DNA of 64,000 nt from Burkholderia sp. 9120 (GCF_000745015.1 NZ_JQNA01000002.1:4526001-4590000), one strand, 5' to 3'; positions 35,138 through 43,762 are shown, numbered from the stretch's first letter. Made by a program: numbers and translations. The notes: generated from the letters alone by a model not told the origin.

Positions 35138-36496
35138 ATGGATTCATCCGCAATCGAATGCCAGACAGCGCGCCCGACCCAGACCCCAAGCCGCGCCGCC
35201 GTGCCGCCGGAACAGAGCGTGCCCACCGCCCGCTTCGCTGCGATGGTCGCGGTCGCCGTGTTGCCGCTTTATGCATCGCAAACGTTGATCGGTCCGCTGG
35301 ACGCGTCGCTGCATCTCGGCGCGTGGACCACGCTCGTCACCGCGTTGACGCTGCTCGGCTATGCCGTGGGGCTCGTCGGCCTGGTGCCGTTGATCGACCG
35401 GCTGCCCAACCGGCCGTTGATCGCCGCGACCTTGCTCGCGCAGATCGCCTGTCTCGCGCTGGCCGCCGTCGCGCCGTTCGCGCCGGTGTTTCTGGCGGCG
35501 TCGTTCGCGGTCGGCGTCACGTCGAGCGTGGTGCAGATGCTGGTGCCCGCGGCCGCTTCACTCGCACCGCCGGCTTCGCGCGGCAAGGTGGTCGGCAATG
35601 TGATGAGCGGCCTGATGCTCGGCATTCTGTTGTCGCGGCCGCTGGCCAGTCTGATCGGCGGCCTGATGGGTTGGCGCGCTTTCTTCGCGGCTGATTCGCT
35701 GGTGCTCGCCGCCGTCGCGCTGGCCGTGGTGCCGCGTCTGCCGGACGTTCGGCCGGCCGGTGCGCCGTCGTATGGGACGTTGCTGGCGTCGATGGGACGG
35801 TTGATCACGCAGGAACCGGTGCTGCGCCGGCGCGCGCTGTATCAAGGCCTGCTGATGGCCGGCTTCAACGTGTTCTGGAGCAGCGTCGCGATCGTCTTGA
35901 CGCATGCGCCGCTCGGACTCGGCAGCAACGCGGTCGCGCTGTTCGCGCTGGCCGGCGGCGGCAGCGTGTTCATCGCGCCGCTGGCGGGCCGCGCCGGCGA
36001 TCGCGGGTGGTCGAGGCGCGCCACGCTCGTCGCGCATCTGGTTGCGATGACGGCGTCGTTGCTGGCGGCATGCGCGTTGATGCCGGGCGTGTCGCGCGGT
36101 GGGTCGATTGCGATGCTGGCTATCGCGGCGTTCTTTATCGACGGCGGTGTGATCGCCGATCAGGCGCTCGGTCGGCGCGCCATCAATCTGCTCGCACCGG
36201 AGTCGCGCGGGCGCGTCAACGGGCTGTTCACGGGGCTGTTTTTTATCGGCAGCGCGATCGGCGCGACGATCGCCGGGCCGGCTCTCGCGCATTGGGGCTG
36301 GCCGGGCGTGTGCGTGGTCGCGTTGGGGTTCTTCGGCGCGGCGATGGGTTTGCATCTGCGCGATGGTTGGCGGGGGCGTGATGCGGGCTCGTGCTTCTCG
36401 CGTCGTGCTGCTGATCTTTGGAACATCCGGATGGACGCGGTGCACCGATTCTCGCTATCCTCTGCCACTGCCCGGCTCGCTGCGGGTCGGCAATAG
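35138..36496 (+). CDS. MFS transporter
   Basis: A 452-residue permease with about twelve hydrophobic segments, of the arabinose-efflux/YnfM-like branch. The loop after helix 2 carries IDRLPNRPL and the loop after helix 8 carries GRAGDRGWSRR, the paired MFS loop signatures. It should export or import a small molecule by proton coupling; the substrate is unknown. The last 50 or so residues are polar and Arg-rich and may reflect a late stop. Its expression is probably under the divergent LysR. Confidence 0.85.
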   Translation: MDSSAIECQTARPTQTPSRAAVPPEQSVPTARFAAMVAVAVLPLYASQTLIGPLDASLHLGAWTTLVTALTLLGYAVGLVGLVPLIDRLPNRPLIAATLLAQIACLALAAVAPFAPVFLAASFAVGVTSSVVQMLVPAAASLAPPASRGKVVGNVMSGLMLGILLSRPLASLIGGLMGWRAFFAADSLVLAAVALAVVPRLPDVRPAGAPSYGTLLASMGRLITQEPVLRRRALYQGLLMAGFNVFWSSVAIVLTHAPLGLGSNAVALFALAGGGSVFIAPLAGRAGDRGWSRRATLVAHLVAMTASLLAACALMPGVSRGGSIAMLAIAAFFIDGGVIADQALGRRAINLLAPESRGRVNGLFTGLFFIGSAIGATIAGPALAHWGWPGVCVVALGFFGAAMGLHLRDGWRGRDAGSCFSRRAADLWNIRMDAVHRFSLSSATARLAAGRQ

Positions 36497-36520
36497 CGTG
36501 ATGTCCAACCCGAAAGATAA

Positions 36521-38071
36521 ATGAAAACAACGCATCCATTGCACGGCAAGACTTCTCAAACACGTATCCGGGCAGCACAAGCATTCGTCATTCTCGCCTG
36601 CGTCATGGGCACAGTCACAGCGGAGGCCAATACGACATCGGCGCCGTCGTATGTGCCGGCGCAGAGCATTCCATGCACCTATGGGCTGTCTGCCGACGAT
36701 CTGAAATCCGCGGGTCCGGCAGTGGAACACGCACCTCGCCCGGACGTCGCGGTTCGGGCATCGATCGATGAACGAGGACAGATTAGCGACGTGGTTGTGG
36801 AACAGTCGTCGGGCAATGCCGCGTTCGACAATCTCGCCCTGCAGGCATCCCGGCGAGCACAGTGCCGACCTTTTCCCGGTATGGACGGCAAGCCGGTCGC
36901 GGTCGAAACGAACTTCGTCTTCAATCTGCCGCAGCCGAACGCCAATGCAACGCACGCCGCCCCGAATCTGGCGGCGGCCGCAATCAATCCGGGCGCTGCG
37001 GGTGGCCGCCCTACACCGTCTTTCCCCATGAGCGCCGCCACGCCCCCGCTTCTGGCCGCGGCCCTCCCGTTTGAATTCAGCAAGCCGCTCGATACCAGCA
37101 CGCTGGCCAGGTTCGGCATCGCGCCCGGCTCGTCCAAGGCGAAGCTATTCGACGACTGGGCCAAAAAACTCGCGGCTGATCCGGACATCAAGAACTACTT
37201 CACGTCCGACAACAACCCGGCTAACGCGGGCCCGTTTGCGTTATCGCGCGCGCTGGGCGTGCTGGACGCGATGGCGAGAATCTCGCGGGACGACCGTGAA
37301 CGGCTGACGCGTTTCACGACACAGGCGCTGGACAATGCGCCGCCGGATTGCGGCGGCATCAAGAATCTGCAGATAATCACGTCGCGCTATCTGTCAATGA
37401 GCACCGAGAGCGACGCAGAGCTTCAGGCTCAGTTGGACACGATCTACAACCTGCTCAAGCAAGCCCCCCAGAGCACGCCGCTGCCACAGATCACCCCCGG
37501 CCAGCGATTGCAAGGTCAACTCGCGCTCTCGGCGTCCCTCTCGGATGCACTGAAACGCGATCCCGATGAGACCGAAGATCTCGGCCTTCTGATGAGCGGC
37601 AAACAGGCGGAGCTTTCGCCTGCCGCGTGGTGTAAAGCCACGCGTTTATACCGGCATGCTTTCGACAAAACGCCGCAACCAGCGCGCGACTGGCTCATGC
37701 TTTCGGAGTTGGAAACCCAGCGACGTGCCGCCGCCGTTCTGCTGACCACGCTGAATAATCTCAACGCGATGGCTCAGGCCGCCCGACAGCCCGTCGCCGC
37801 GCCTCAGGTGTTCGACTATCCGGAGTTGTTGCGGCGACGCATCCGTCCCAACATCGTCTGGAATGGCAAGGCGAGCCGACTCGAAACGGTGGTCGAAGTC
37901 CACTGCGCTCCTTCAGGCAATCTGGAGTCGGTGAAAATTGTCCGCTCGAGCGGTGACCCGGCGTGGGACCGCGCAGCACTTGAAGCGGTCAAGCGGTCCG
38001 ATCCCATGCCGCTGGACGAAAGCGGCCAGGCGCCCCGGACGTTCAAGATCACGCTGAGACCGGGGGTGTGA
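36521..38071 (+). CDS. Periplasmic protein with two TonB-like domains around a novel middle domain
   Basis: A 516-residue protein with an N-terminal export signal (RAAQAFVILACVMGTVTAEA). Residues about 75-135 and 440-515 each look like a TonB/TolA C-terminal domain: RASIDERGQISDVVVEQSSG with a later PFPGMDGKPV, and VEVHCAPSGNLESVKIVRSSG with DRAALEAV. There is no transmembrane anchor beyond the signal, so it is not a classical TonB. The middle (about 183-390) shares a pattern with the protein at 52247-53629: GI-P-S, K, W, DP, DDR-R, and a CxL-like block. It starts 25 bp after the MFS gene, so cotranscription is possible. Function unknown. Confidence 0.75.
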   Translation: MKTTHPLHGKTSQTRIRAAQAFVILACVMGTVTAEANTTSAPSYVPAQSIPCTYGLSADDLKSAGPAVEHAPRPDVAVRASIDERGQISDVVVEQSSGNAAFDNLALQASRRAQCRPFPGMDGKPVAVETNFVFNLPQPNANATHAAPNLAAAAINPGAAGGRPTPSFPMSAATPPLLAAALPFEFSKPLDTSTLARFGIAPGSSKAKLFDDWAKKLAADPDIKNYFTSDNNPANAGPFALSRALGVLDAMARISRDDRERLTRFTTQALDNAPPDCGGIKNLQIITSRYLSMSTESDAELQAQLDTIYNLLKQAPQSTPLPQITPGQRLQGQLALSASLSDALKRDPDETEDLGLLMSGKQAELSPAAWCKATRLYRHAFDKTPQPARDWLMLSELETQRRAAAVLLTTLNNLNAMAQAARQPVAAPQVFDYPELLRRRIRPNIVWNGKASRLETVVEVHCAPSGNLESVKIVRSSGDPAWDRAALEAVKRSDPMPLDESGQAPRTFKITLRPGV

Positions 38072-38096
38072 GGGTGCGGCGCCATGCCGACCGACC

Positions 38097-38408
38097 CTAG
38101 TCCGATCCCATGTCATCGGACTGCATGACCAGAAAGTCCTCGTAGCGTCGATTCCTGATCCAGGACGGCGCGCGTCCACGGCCGCTCCAGGTCGCCCCGG
38201 TGACGGGGTCCTGATACTTCATCCGAAGCGGCCTGGTCTTATACGTGCCGCGCCGGTCCACGCGTAACTGGTTAGGCACCAGGTTGAAGAAGTTCATGAC
38301 CTGGCGGACATGTTCGATGGCCGCTTTCTGCTCCTGCTGCCACGCGATCAGGATCCGCTCATCGAGTTGCGCGAGTTGCTGTTTCAACGTCTTTACCCTG
38401 CCGCTCAT
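38097..38408 (-). CDS. H-NS family DNA-binding protein
   Basis: From the ATG at 38408 it has 103 residues: a helical N-terminus (VKTLKQQLAQLDERILIAWQ) for dimerisation, then the C-terminal H-NS DNA-binding motif TWSGRGRAPSW. This matches the short H-NS-like proteins frequent in Burkholderiaceae, which bind curved AT-rich DNA and silence acquired genes. An upstream ATG at 38477 is possible but adds a basic, less typical leader. It is divergent from a TetR gene across two ATATCA-type palindromes. Confidence 0.83.
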   Translation of the reverse strand: MSGRVKTLKQQLAQLDERILIAWQQEQKAAIEHVRQVMNFFNLVPNQLRVDRRGTYKTRPLRMKYQDPVTGATWSGRGRAPSWIRNRRYEDFLVMQSDDMGSD

Positions 38409-38476
38409 ACTTTGTTTCCGTAGTACATGACCCGGTCGTTGCACTGCATCCCGGTCTTTGCGATTGCGATCATTCA

Positions 38477-38494
38477 CATATCAAGTGAGATATG
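38477..38494. promoter_or_regulatory. Palindrome CATATC-N6-GATATG
   Basis: A perfect 6+6 bp inverted repeat, CATATCAAGTGAGATATG, lies between the divergent H-NS-like and TetR genes. It shares the ATATCA half with a second palindrome at 38530-38543, so it is probably a TetR-binding site. Confidence 0.55.
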
Positions 38495-38529
38495 AAATGC
38501 AATCGTAATACTAGCGAGTTGAATTTTAA

Positions 38530-38543
38530 ATATCAACTGATAT
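38530..38543. promoter_or_regulatory. Palindrome ATATCA-AC-TGATAT
   Basis: A perfect inverted repeat 10 bp before the tetR start. It has the same half site as 38477-38494, consistent with autoregulation by the downstream TetR. Confidence 0.6.
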
Positions 38544-38553
38544 CCTTGCGACC

Positions 38554-39180
38554 ATGAACACGGCGAGCAAACCCCAGCGGCTGAGCCGCGAAGAAAGTCG
38601 ATTGCAGACGCGGACCCATTTGCTGGCTGCGGCGAAGCGTCTGTTTGTCGACCGAGGTTTCGGCGCCACCTCGCTCAGGGATATCGCGACCGAGGCCGGC
38701 TATACGCAGGGCGCGTTCTATTCGAATTTCGCGAGCAAAGAAGAACTGTTTGTCGAACTGATGCGAGAGCGGTCGAAGGCGCAAGTGACCGACATTGCCC
38801 AAACGCTGAGCGATCCCGCTGCGTCCGCGGACGACATTCTGAGCGCGTTGGAAATGTGGGCGCAGACACTCGATGCCGAGCCCGAGTGGTCCGTGCTGGG
38901 CGTTGAATTCAAGCTGATGGGACGCCGCAGTCCTGGTTTTGCAACCGCGGTGCAGGCATTGCTGGACACTCACCGTGACGGCCTCGCCTATTGCATCGGG
39001 CAGATTTTCGCCAGACTGAAAAAGGTGCCGCCCGAATCGCCGATCGTATTGGCCACGTCCTTCATGGGCCTCTCGCAAGGCCTCGCATTGCAACGGTCGA
39101 TGCTGTCCGAAGTGCCTATCGGACACATGATCATGGTGTTTCTGCGCAGCCTGTTAGCCGCGGCGCCGCGTGTGCGCTGA
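38554..39180 (+). CDS. TetR/AcrR family regulator
   Basis: A 208-residue TetR repressor with a standard HTH (RTHLLAAAKRLFVDRGFGAT, then SLRDIATEAGYTQGAFYSNF and SKEELF) in residues 18-70 and an all-helical ligand domain after it. Two palindromes upstream are its likely sites. The downstream alpha/beta hydrolase gene, 65 bp away on the same strand, may be its target. Confidence 0.88.
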   Translation: MNTASKPQRLSREESRLQTRTHLLAAAKRLFVDRGFGATSLRDIATEAGYTQGAFYSNFASKEELFVELMRERSKAQVTDIAQTLSDPAASADDILSALEMWAQTLDAEPEWSVLGVEFKLMGRRSPGFATAVQALLDTHRDGLAYCIGQIFARLKKVPPESPIVLATSFMGLSQGLALQRSMLSEVPIGHMIMVFLRSLLAAAPRVR

Positions 39181-39245
39181 TTGACGATGGCGAGGTGATT
39201 GCTCATCGGCCTTCGATTGGCGCAGCCATAACAAAGGAGACCGCC

Positions 39246-40229
39246 GTGAGATTGATGGCCGTGATCGTCACGCTCTTTGCTCTGCTTGCCACACCTGCCC
39301 TCGCCGCCGATGTCGGCTTCGTGGAGGTCAAGATAGCGAACGGCGCGGAGCCGCCGCTAACGGCCGGGGTCTGGTATCCGACTGATGCGACGGCGACGCC
39401 ACATGCTCTGGGCAATGTCACGCAGACGGTGGCGCTCGACGCGCCCATCGACGGTCATAGCCTGCCGCTGGTGGTGATGTCGCATGGCGGCGGAGGGTGG
39501 TACGGCAGCCATTACGACACGGCGCTAGCCCTGGCTCACGCGGGCTTCGTGGTGGCGGCTGTCAGCCACGCCGGCGACACGTTCGATGACCAGAGCCGCG
39601 TGTTGCAATTGTGGCGCCGTCCCGCGCAACTTCATCGTTTGTTGGACTACATCCTCGACGACTGGCGTTGGCATGAGCGGCTGGATGCGGGCCGCGTCGG
39701 CGCATTCGGCTTTTCTAACGGCGGCTTCACCGTGCTCGTAGCCGCGGGCGGGATTCCGGATCTTTCGAAGATCGCACCGTATTGCGAGGCTCATCCTGAG
39801 CATGACCTTTGCACGGCCTTGAAACAGGCCGGTGTCGATCTTCATTCGATCCCGGAGGTTCCCGCCAGTGCCTGGGTCCACGACCCACGCATTAAAGCCC
39901 TCGTCATCGCCGCGCCCGCGTTCGGCTTCAGCTTCGGCCGCGCAGGGCTCAGCAGCGTGCACGCCCCGATCCAACTCTGGCGAGCTGCCGATGATCGTCA
40001 TCAGCCAGATCCGTATTATGAGGAAGCTGTGCGCGGCGATCTGCCTCAGGCACCTGAATATCGTGTGGTTCCTGATGCAGGGCATTACGACTTTCTGCCG
40101 CCCTGCGATACGCGGCTGTCCCGGAAGATGCCGGAAATCTGCAATAGCCAGCCGGGCTTCGACCGTGCGGCGTTCCATGAACAATTCAATGCCGACGTGG
40201 TGCAGTTCTTTCAGGCGACGCTGCGATAG
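39246..40229 (+). CDS. Secreted alpha/beta hydrolase (dienelactone/PAF-AH-like)
   Basis: A 327-residue protein with a signal peptide (MAVIVTLFALLATPALAA) and an alpha/beta hydrolase fold. The oxyanion region is SHGGGGWYGS near 79, the nucleophile elbow is GFSNGG with Ser near 157, and the catalytic His is in DAGHYDF near 282. The start is a GTG at 39246 with AAGGAG six bases upstream; the ATG at 39255 is spaced too far. It should be a periplasmic esterase or lipase-like enzyme of unknown substrate, preceded by a TetR gene. Confidence 0.82.
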   Translation: MRLMAVIVTLFALLATPALAADVGFVEVKIANGAEPPLTAGVWYPTDATATPHALGNVTQTVALDAPIDGHSLPLVVMSHGGGGWYGSHYDTALALAHAGFVVAAVSHAGDTFDDQSRVLQLWRRPAQLHRLLDYILDDWRWHERLDAGRVGAFGFSNGGFTVLVAAGGIPDLSKIAPYCEAHPEHDLCTALKQAGVDLHSIPEVPASAWVHDPRIKALVIAAPAFGFSFGRAGLSSVHAPIQLWRAADDRHQPDPYYEEAVRGDLPQAPEYRVVPDAGHYDFLPPCDTRLSRKMPEICNSQPGFDRAAFHEQFNADVVQFFQATLR

Positions 40230-40343
40230 CCGTTTGCGAGACTTTTACCGCCAGCCGGTCGTATGAGGTCACTCGTGGTGAGCGGAGCATTTCAATGCGA
40301 ACGACACTTGTTCTATTTCCCTCACTGCATTAGGCTTTGGCCT

Positions 40344-40400
40344 ATGAACCCGTCCCAAATCCACTCGATTATTACCGCCGCGAAAATCTCGGCGGGATAG
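40344..40400 (+). CDS. Short ORF (18 aa) upstream of a hairpin terminator and the P-loop gene
   Basis: An ATG at 40344 opens an 18-codon frame (MNPSQIHSIITAAKISAG) ending in TAG at 40398-40400. It is followed by a terminator-like hairpin at 40429-40450 and then the P-loop gene at 40482. The layout resembles a leader peptide with attenuator, but there is no run of one regulatory codon, and the match may be chance. Confidence 0.25.
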   Translation: MNPSQIHSIITAAKISAG

Positions 40401-40428
40401 CTATTGAGTTGACAATAAGCCATCACAA

Positions 40429-40450
40429 CCCGCCCAGAAGGCGGGTTTTT
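40429..40450 (+). terminator. Intrinsic terminator just upstream of the P-loop kinase gene
   Basis: CCCGCC (40429-40434), a 5-base loop, GGCGGG (40440-40445) and TTTTT (40446-40450) make a textbook hairpin with U-run on the plus strand. It lies 199 bp after the hydrolase stop and 31 bp before the P-loop gene start. It could be the hydrolase terminator or an attenuator for the downstream gene. Confidence 0.75.
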
Positions 40451-40481
40451 GCTTTCTGGGCGCTAATCGGAGCGCCACGAA

Positions 40482-41078
40482 ATGACGAGTAAGAACACGT
40501 TGGATACTGCAGTTGGCCTTTGCGATGCGGCCGTTCTGCATATGGTCTGCGGCAAGATTGCGTCGGGCAAGTCCACGCTCACGGCTCGCCTGGCCGATGC
40601 TCAGCGGACGGTTCTGATCAGCGAAGACGTATGGATCGCGCGTCTTTATCCGGACGAAATTCATACGCTGGCGGACTATGTGCGCTGCGCGGCACGCTTG
40701 AAGACGGTCCTCACCGAACACATTCAGTCGCTTCTTGCGGGGGGAATATCCGTGGTATTGGACTTCCCGTTTAACACGATCGACACGCGTACATGGGGAC
40801 ATGCTTTAGCGCGAGCTATCGGCTGTGAGCATCGGCTTCACTATCTGGAAGTGAGCGACGAGATTTGCAAATCTCGCTTAAGGGCAAGGAACGCGTCAGG
40901 CGAGCATCCGTTCGAGACTTCTGAAGCGCAGTATGAATTGATCACTCGTTATTTCGTCCCGCCGACCGCAGATGAAGGGTTTGAGCTTGTTGTCTACGAT
41001 GAGACGGGGAGTGTTCGTGGACTGAGTGCGGCGGAGATGGGATTGTTCGGAATGCCCGATACAAGCTCATTGCTGTAG
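40482..41078 (+). CDS. P-loop ATPase/kinase of the AAA_33 type
   Basis: A 198-residue single-domain nucleotide-binding protein. The P-loop is G24-K-I-A-S-G-K-S31, followed by a Walker-B-like VVLDFPFN near 87-94 and Arg-rich RLRARN, which could be a lid. It belongs to the AAA_33/zeta-like kinase group: small enzymes that phosphorylate small molecules such as antibiotics or nucleotides. The substrate is not evident. It is preceded by a strong hairpin and followed by an IS remnant whose reading frame overlaps its end. Confidence 0.78.
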   Translation: MTSKNTLDTAVGLCDAAVLHMVCGKIASGKSTLTARLADAQRTVLISEDVWIARLYPDEIHTLADYVRCAARLKTVLTEHIQSLLAGGISVVLDFPFNTIDTRTWGHALARAIGCEHRLHYLEVSDEICKSRLRARNASGEHPFETSEAQYELITRYFVPPTADEGFELVVYDETGSVRGLSAAEMGLFGMPDTSSLL

Positions 41079-41258
41079 ACGAAACATAAGTCGTGAAAGA
41101 ACTGAACCCTCACTTCCGAGGGACGGCGAATGTCGAACTCCTGCCGGTTTCATTTCGCGACACGGGCGCTCGAGAAGCGCGGACACGAGTTCGTCAACAG
41201 GCTTGCCGGCATCTTTCGAACGAAATGCAGTTCCCGCCAAAGCAACGCCCATGGAGCA
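41067..41258 (-). other. Non-transposase sequence in frame with the IS3 fragment
   Basis: After the transposase match ends at WMAW, the frame continues for about 63 codons (SMGVALAGTAFRSKDAGKPV, then DELVSALLERP) without resembling IS3. It may be the end of an unrelated host gene joined by the IS rearrangement, or a shadow. I do not recognise it. It overlaps the end of the P-loop gene by 12 bp. Confidence 0.3.
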
Positions 41259-41590
41259 CCAGGCCATCCATTCCAGCGTTGCCAACTCGACGGACTCCCG
41301 TGTTTTCCAGGTGCGGCGATGAATCAGTTCGGCCTTGTACAAACCGTTGATTGTCTCGGCCAGTGCGTTATCGTAACTGTCGCCACGTCTACCCGCCGAG
41401 GGCTCGATGCCCGCTTCGGCCAATCGCTCGCTATAGCGAATGCTAACGTATTGCGAGCCTCTGTCGGAGTGATGTATCAACGTTCCATCGCCGCCTGGGC
41501 GCCGCGCATAAAGTGCCTGTTCAAGTGCATCCAGAACGAAGTCTGTAGTCATCGACGAACTGACGCGCCAACCGACAATCCGTCGCGCGA
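41259..41590 (-). mobile_element. Fragment of an IS3-family transposase (OrfB)
   Basis: On the minus strand about 110 codons match an IS3-family OrfB: RRIVGWRVSSSMTTDFVLDA, then IHHSDRGSQYVSIRYSERL with the second catalytic Asp, DNALAETINGLYKAELI with the catalytic Glu, and RTWKTRESVELATLEWMAW. The normal C-terminal NHHR-like and PPAEAE-like block is missing, and the N-terminal half with OrfA is absent. It is a remnant without terminal repeats that I could identify. Confidence 0.8.
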
Positions 41591-41874
41591 ACGCGTTTGC
41601 CGCACTTGCGAAGTACGACCAGCAGCAGCGGATTCTGAAGGATGGCGAAGCATCGCTGGCGCAGGCCCGCGAATCGACATCGGCCGGCTATCGCAACGGC
41701 AGAAACAGCCAGCTCGATGTGGTCGAGGCGGATGCGCAACTTCAACATATTCAGGAAGCACGCATCCTGGCGCAGTCGGCGAGCGCGCGTTCAGCCATCG
41801 CAACGTTCAAGGCGCTGGGTGGCGGATGGAATAGCGGGCCGGGGACAACGGGACAGACCGTTGCGAACCGTTAG
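41590..41874 (+). pseudogene. C-terminal fragment of an efflux outer-membrane factor (TolC/NodT type)
   Basis: The plus strand has an open frame of about 95 codons ending at TAG 41872-41874, without a credible start. Its content (ANAFAALAKYDQQQRILKDG, then YRNGRNSQLDVVEADAQLQ and SAIATFKALGGGW) is the last helical hairpin region of an RND-type outer-membrane factor; the Q-LDVV-AD motif and the KALGGGW end are typical. The IS3 fragment lies directly at its 5' edge, so the gene was truncated by that insertion or a deletion next to it. Confidence 0.75.
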
Positions 41875-42677
41875 AGATGATTGGCGGAGACAAGGCTTGC
41901 AGAGCGTCCGACCGGGGCGAGTGCATTCGCTTGCGCGAGTGGGCCAGCAGACGCCGGTTGCTCTCCCATCAGGCTTTCAATTTGCTTCGCGACCAGTTTC
42001 GCCATGTGGGCGGCATCGGCGTCCACCGTCGACTTCCTGTCTCCCACCGCTTTCTCGGCCGCGCCTACCGCTAGCGAACCGGTGCCGAGGGACGAGATCG
42101 CGCCGGGTTTTTTCCCGCTCGTCGAATCGAGATCAAACGCCAGCATGACTGTCGCGTGTCCCGCCGTCACCGACGACACCGTCACGTGGGCCTTGAGATC
42201 GCTGGCGCCGCTGCCCAGGCCGATCATCACCCGCTCGCTCTTGCTGCCCTCGTCTATCGCTGTAAATTCGCCGTCTACCACGAGGCTCGTCCCTCTGCGT
42301 TCAGCGTCGGCATTGCCGGTCGTTGCTGCCGCAATGTGGTCGGTAGCGAGTTGATCGGCCAGCGCCTTGCCGAATACGGCTTGAACGTGCTGAGCCAGCA
42401 CGTCGGGTGTCGAGTCCGCATCTTTCCCATGTTTCACCAGCCGGTTCCTGCGCAAACGGCCGGCGATAGACTGATCGAGCGAGACGGCATCGGCGCGAAC
42501 CGCGAAGTCGTGAATGGCGACCCGGTCAGGCTTCGGAACGATTTGCCCTTTGCCATCCTGCTCGACCGACTGCACCTTTGCGCGCCCACTCCAGAAGTTG
42601 CCAACGCTGCTCTGGGCGTGCGCTACCTGAATTTGCATGACCGCCACAAGCGTAGCTGCGATGAGCGTCGGTTTCAT
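41871..42677 (-). CDS. DUF4410 family secreted protein
   Basis: A 268-residue protein with a signal peptide (LIAATLVAVMQIQVAHAQ). The mature part has the DUF4410 pattern: KPDRVAIHDFAV at the front, then GEFTAIDEGSKSERVMIGLG and SGASDLKAHVTV. Proteins of this family are periplasmic or outer-membrane-associated with no assigned function. It converges with the outer-membrane-factor fragment, their stops overlapping by 4 bp. Confidence 0.75.
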   Translation of the reverse strand: MKPTLIAATLVAVMQIQVAHAQSSVGNFWSGRAKVQSVEQDGKGQIVPKPDRVAIHDFAVRADAVSLDQSIAGRLRRNRLVKHGKDADSTPDVLAQHVQAVFGKALADQLATDHIAAATTGNADAERRGTSLVVDGEFTAIDEGSKSERVMIGLGSGASDLKAHVTVSSVTAGHATVMLAFDLDSTSGKKPGAISSLGTGSLAVGAAEKAVGDRKSTVDADAAHMAKLVAKQIESLMGEQPASAGPLAQANALAPVGRSASLVSANHL

Positions 42678-42985
42678 CTTTCGTCCTTTGGGGAACCGGC
42701 TCGCCGGACGGCCTCGCGAGCCCCGACAACTCTTTGGTGAGTCGTGGAGACAAGCTAGTTAGCTGGTGTGAAACCGATCTTCGCGGCTCCGCTCTTTAGC
42801 GGCCATCCGTTTGCGACGAAGCGACACGATGTGTCGCGAAACGACGCCGATCGGGCGCGACCGAACCCGGGCGGCTGGCGAAAGACTTCATCTCCTGAAC
42901 CGAGGTCGTTGCCATGCGTGCGCTTTCAAATTCTCCCTTCCGACACGTAGTCCACTTCGCGATATCGCGGCAACCGCGCGCCGCC
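42678..42985. other. Gene-free stretch with one perfect inverted repeat
   Basis: This 308-bp region upstream of the DUF4410 gene and after the O-methyltransferase stop has no supported gene. It contains the inverted repeat GCGACAC-GAT-GTGTCGC (42821-42837), a possible protein-binding site or weak terminator for the O-methyltransferase gene. It presumably holds the DUF4410 promoter. Confidence 0.5.
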
Positions 42986-43684
42986 TCATCGCGTCACGAG
43001 GCTGAGTTCGTTGCCCCGACCCGGGGCGATCGGAATAGGTTGCGAGAGATAGCCGTTCGCCGGATCGCGGACATACTCAAGGTAGGCGTTCCCATAATCG
43101 AACGCGTTTTCCGCGAGGATCAGTGCGCCGCTTCTTAAGCGCGGTTCGAGCAACTTCAAGATGGGCAGATACAGGCTGAACGCACCGTCGAGCAGAACCA
43201 GGTCGATTTCACCCGGCACCTCGGCGAGCGTCTCGCGCGCATCCCCTACGCGGATGTCGACCAGATCGGCGAGGCCCGCGGCTTCGAGGTTGGCACGCGC
43301 GCGCGCCGCTTTGCCAGGTTCCAGCTCACTGCCGATCAGCTGTCCACCGCCCATGTCGCGCAGTGCTGCCGCCAGATAGACGGTGGACACCCCCATCGAC
43401 GTCCCAAACTCGACGATCCGCGTTGCCTTGCTTGCGCGCGCGCATTGGTAGAGGAATTGCCCGTAGGCCGGCGTCACGTTCAGGAAGTTGTTCACGTAGC
43501 CGTGATAGAAGCCGCGCAGATCCCGGCGTTCTTCGGCGAAATGTTCGGCGATCGAGTCGGCCAACAACTGCTCCGGCTGGTCGCTCTCGCTGAAGGCTGC
43601 CATCAGCGCGCCATCGGCTTGCTCCGCTTCCGCGAACATACGCTGCAAGGTCTGGGCGACGCGCCCGGTGCTCAATGAATTCAT
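42986..43684 (-). CDS. SAM-dependent O-methyltransferase (type 3 / catechol-like)
   Basis: A 232-residue class I methyltransferase of the O-methyltransferase 3 family. Motif I is ATRIVEFGTSMGVSTVYLA near residues 88-106, GSELEPGKAARARANLEAAG binds the SAM ribose region, and IDLVLLDGAFSLYLPILKLL carries the metal-site Asp. Such enzymes methylate catechols or caffeoyl-type phenols using Mg2+. It is divergent from an AraC regulator and separated from it by about 195 bp with a palindrome at 43763. Confidence 0.82.
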   Translation of the reverse strand: MNSLSTGRVAQTLQRMFAEAEQADGALMAAFSESDQPEQLLADSIAEHFAEERRDLRGFYHGYVNNFLNVTPAYGQFLYQCARASKATRIVEFGTSMGVSTVYLAAALRDMGGGQLIGSELEPGKAARARANLEAAGLADLVDIRVGDARETLAEVPGEIDLVLLDGAFSLYLPILKLLEPRLRSGALILAENAFDYGNAYLEYVRDPANGYLSQPIPIAPGRGNELSLVTR

Positions 43685-43762
43685 GGTGTCGAGTGCTCTG
43701 AAGAGGTTCGGAAATTTTTCGGCGGATGCGGTTGGGACCGTCCCGCTCAGCCGATCGGTCAG

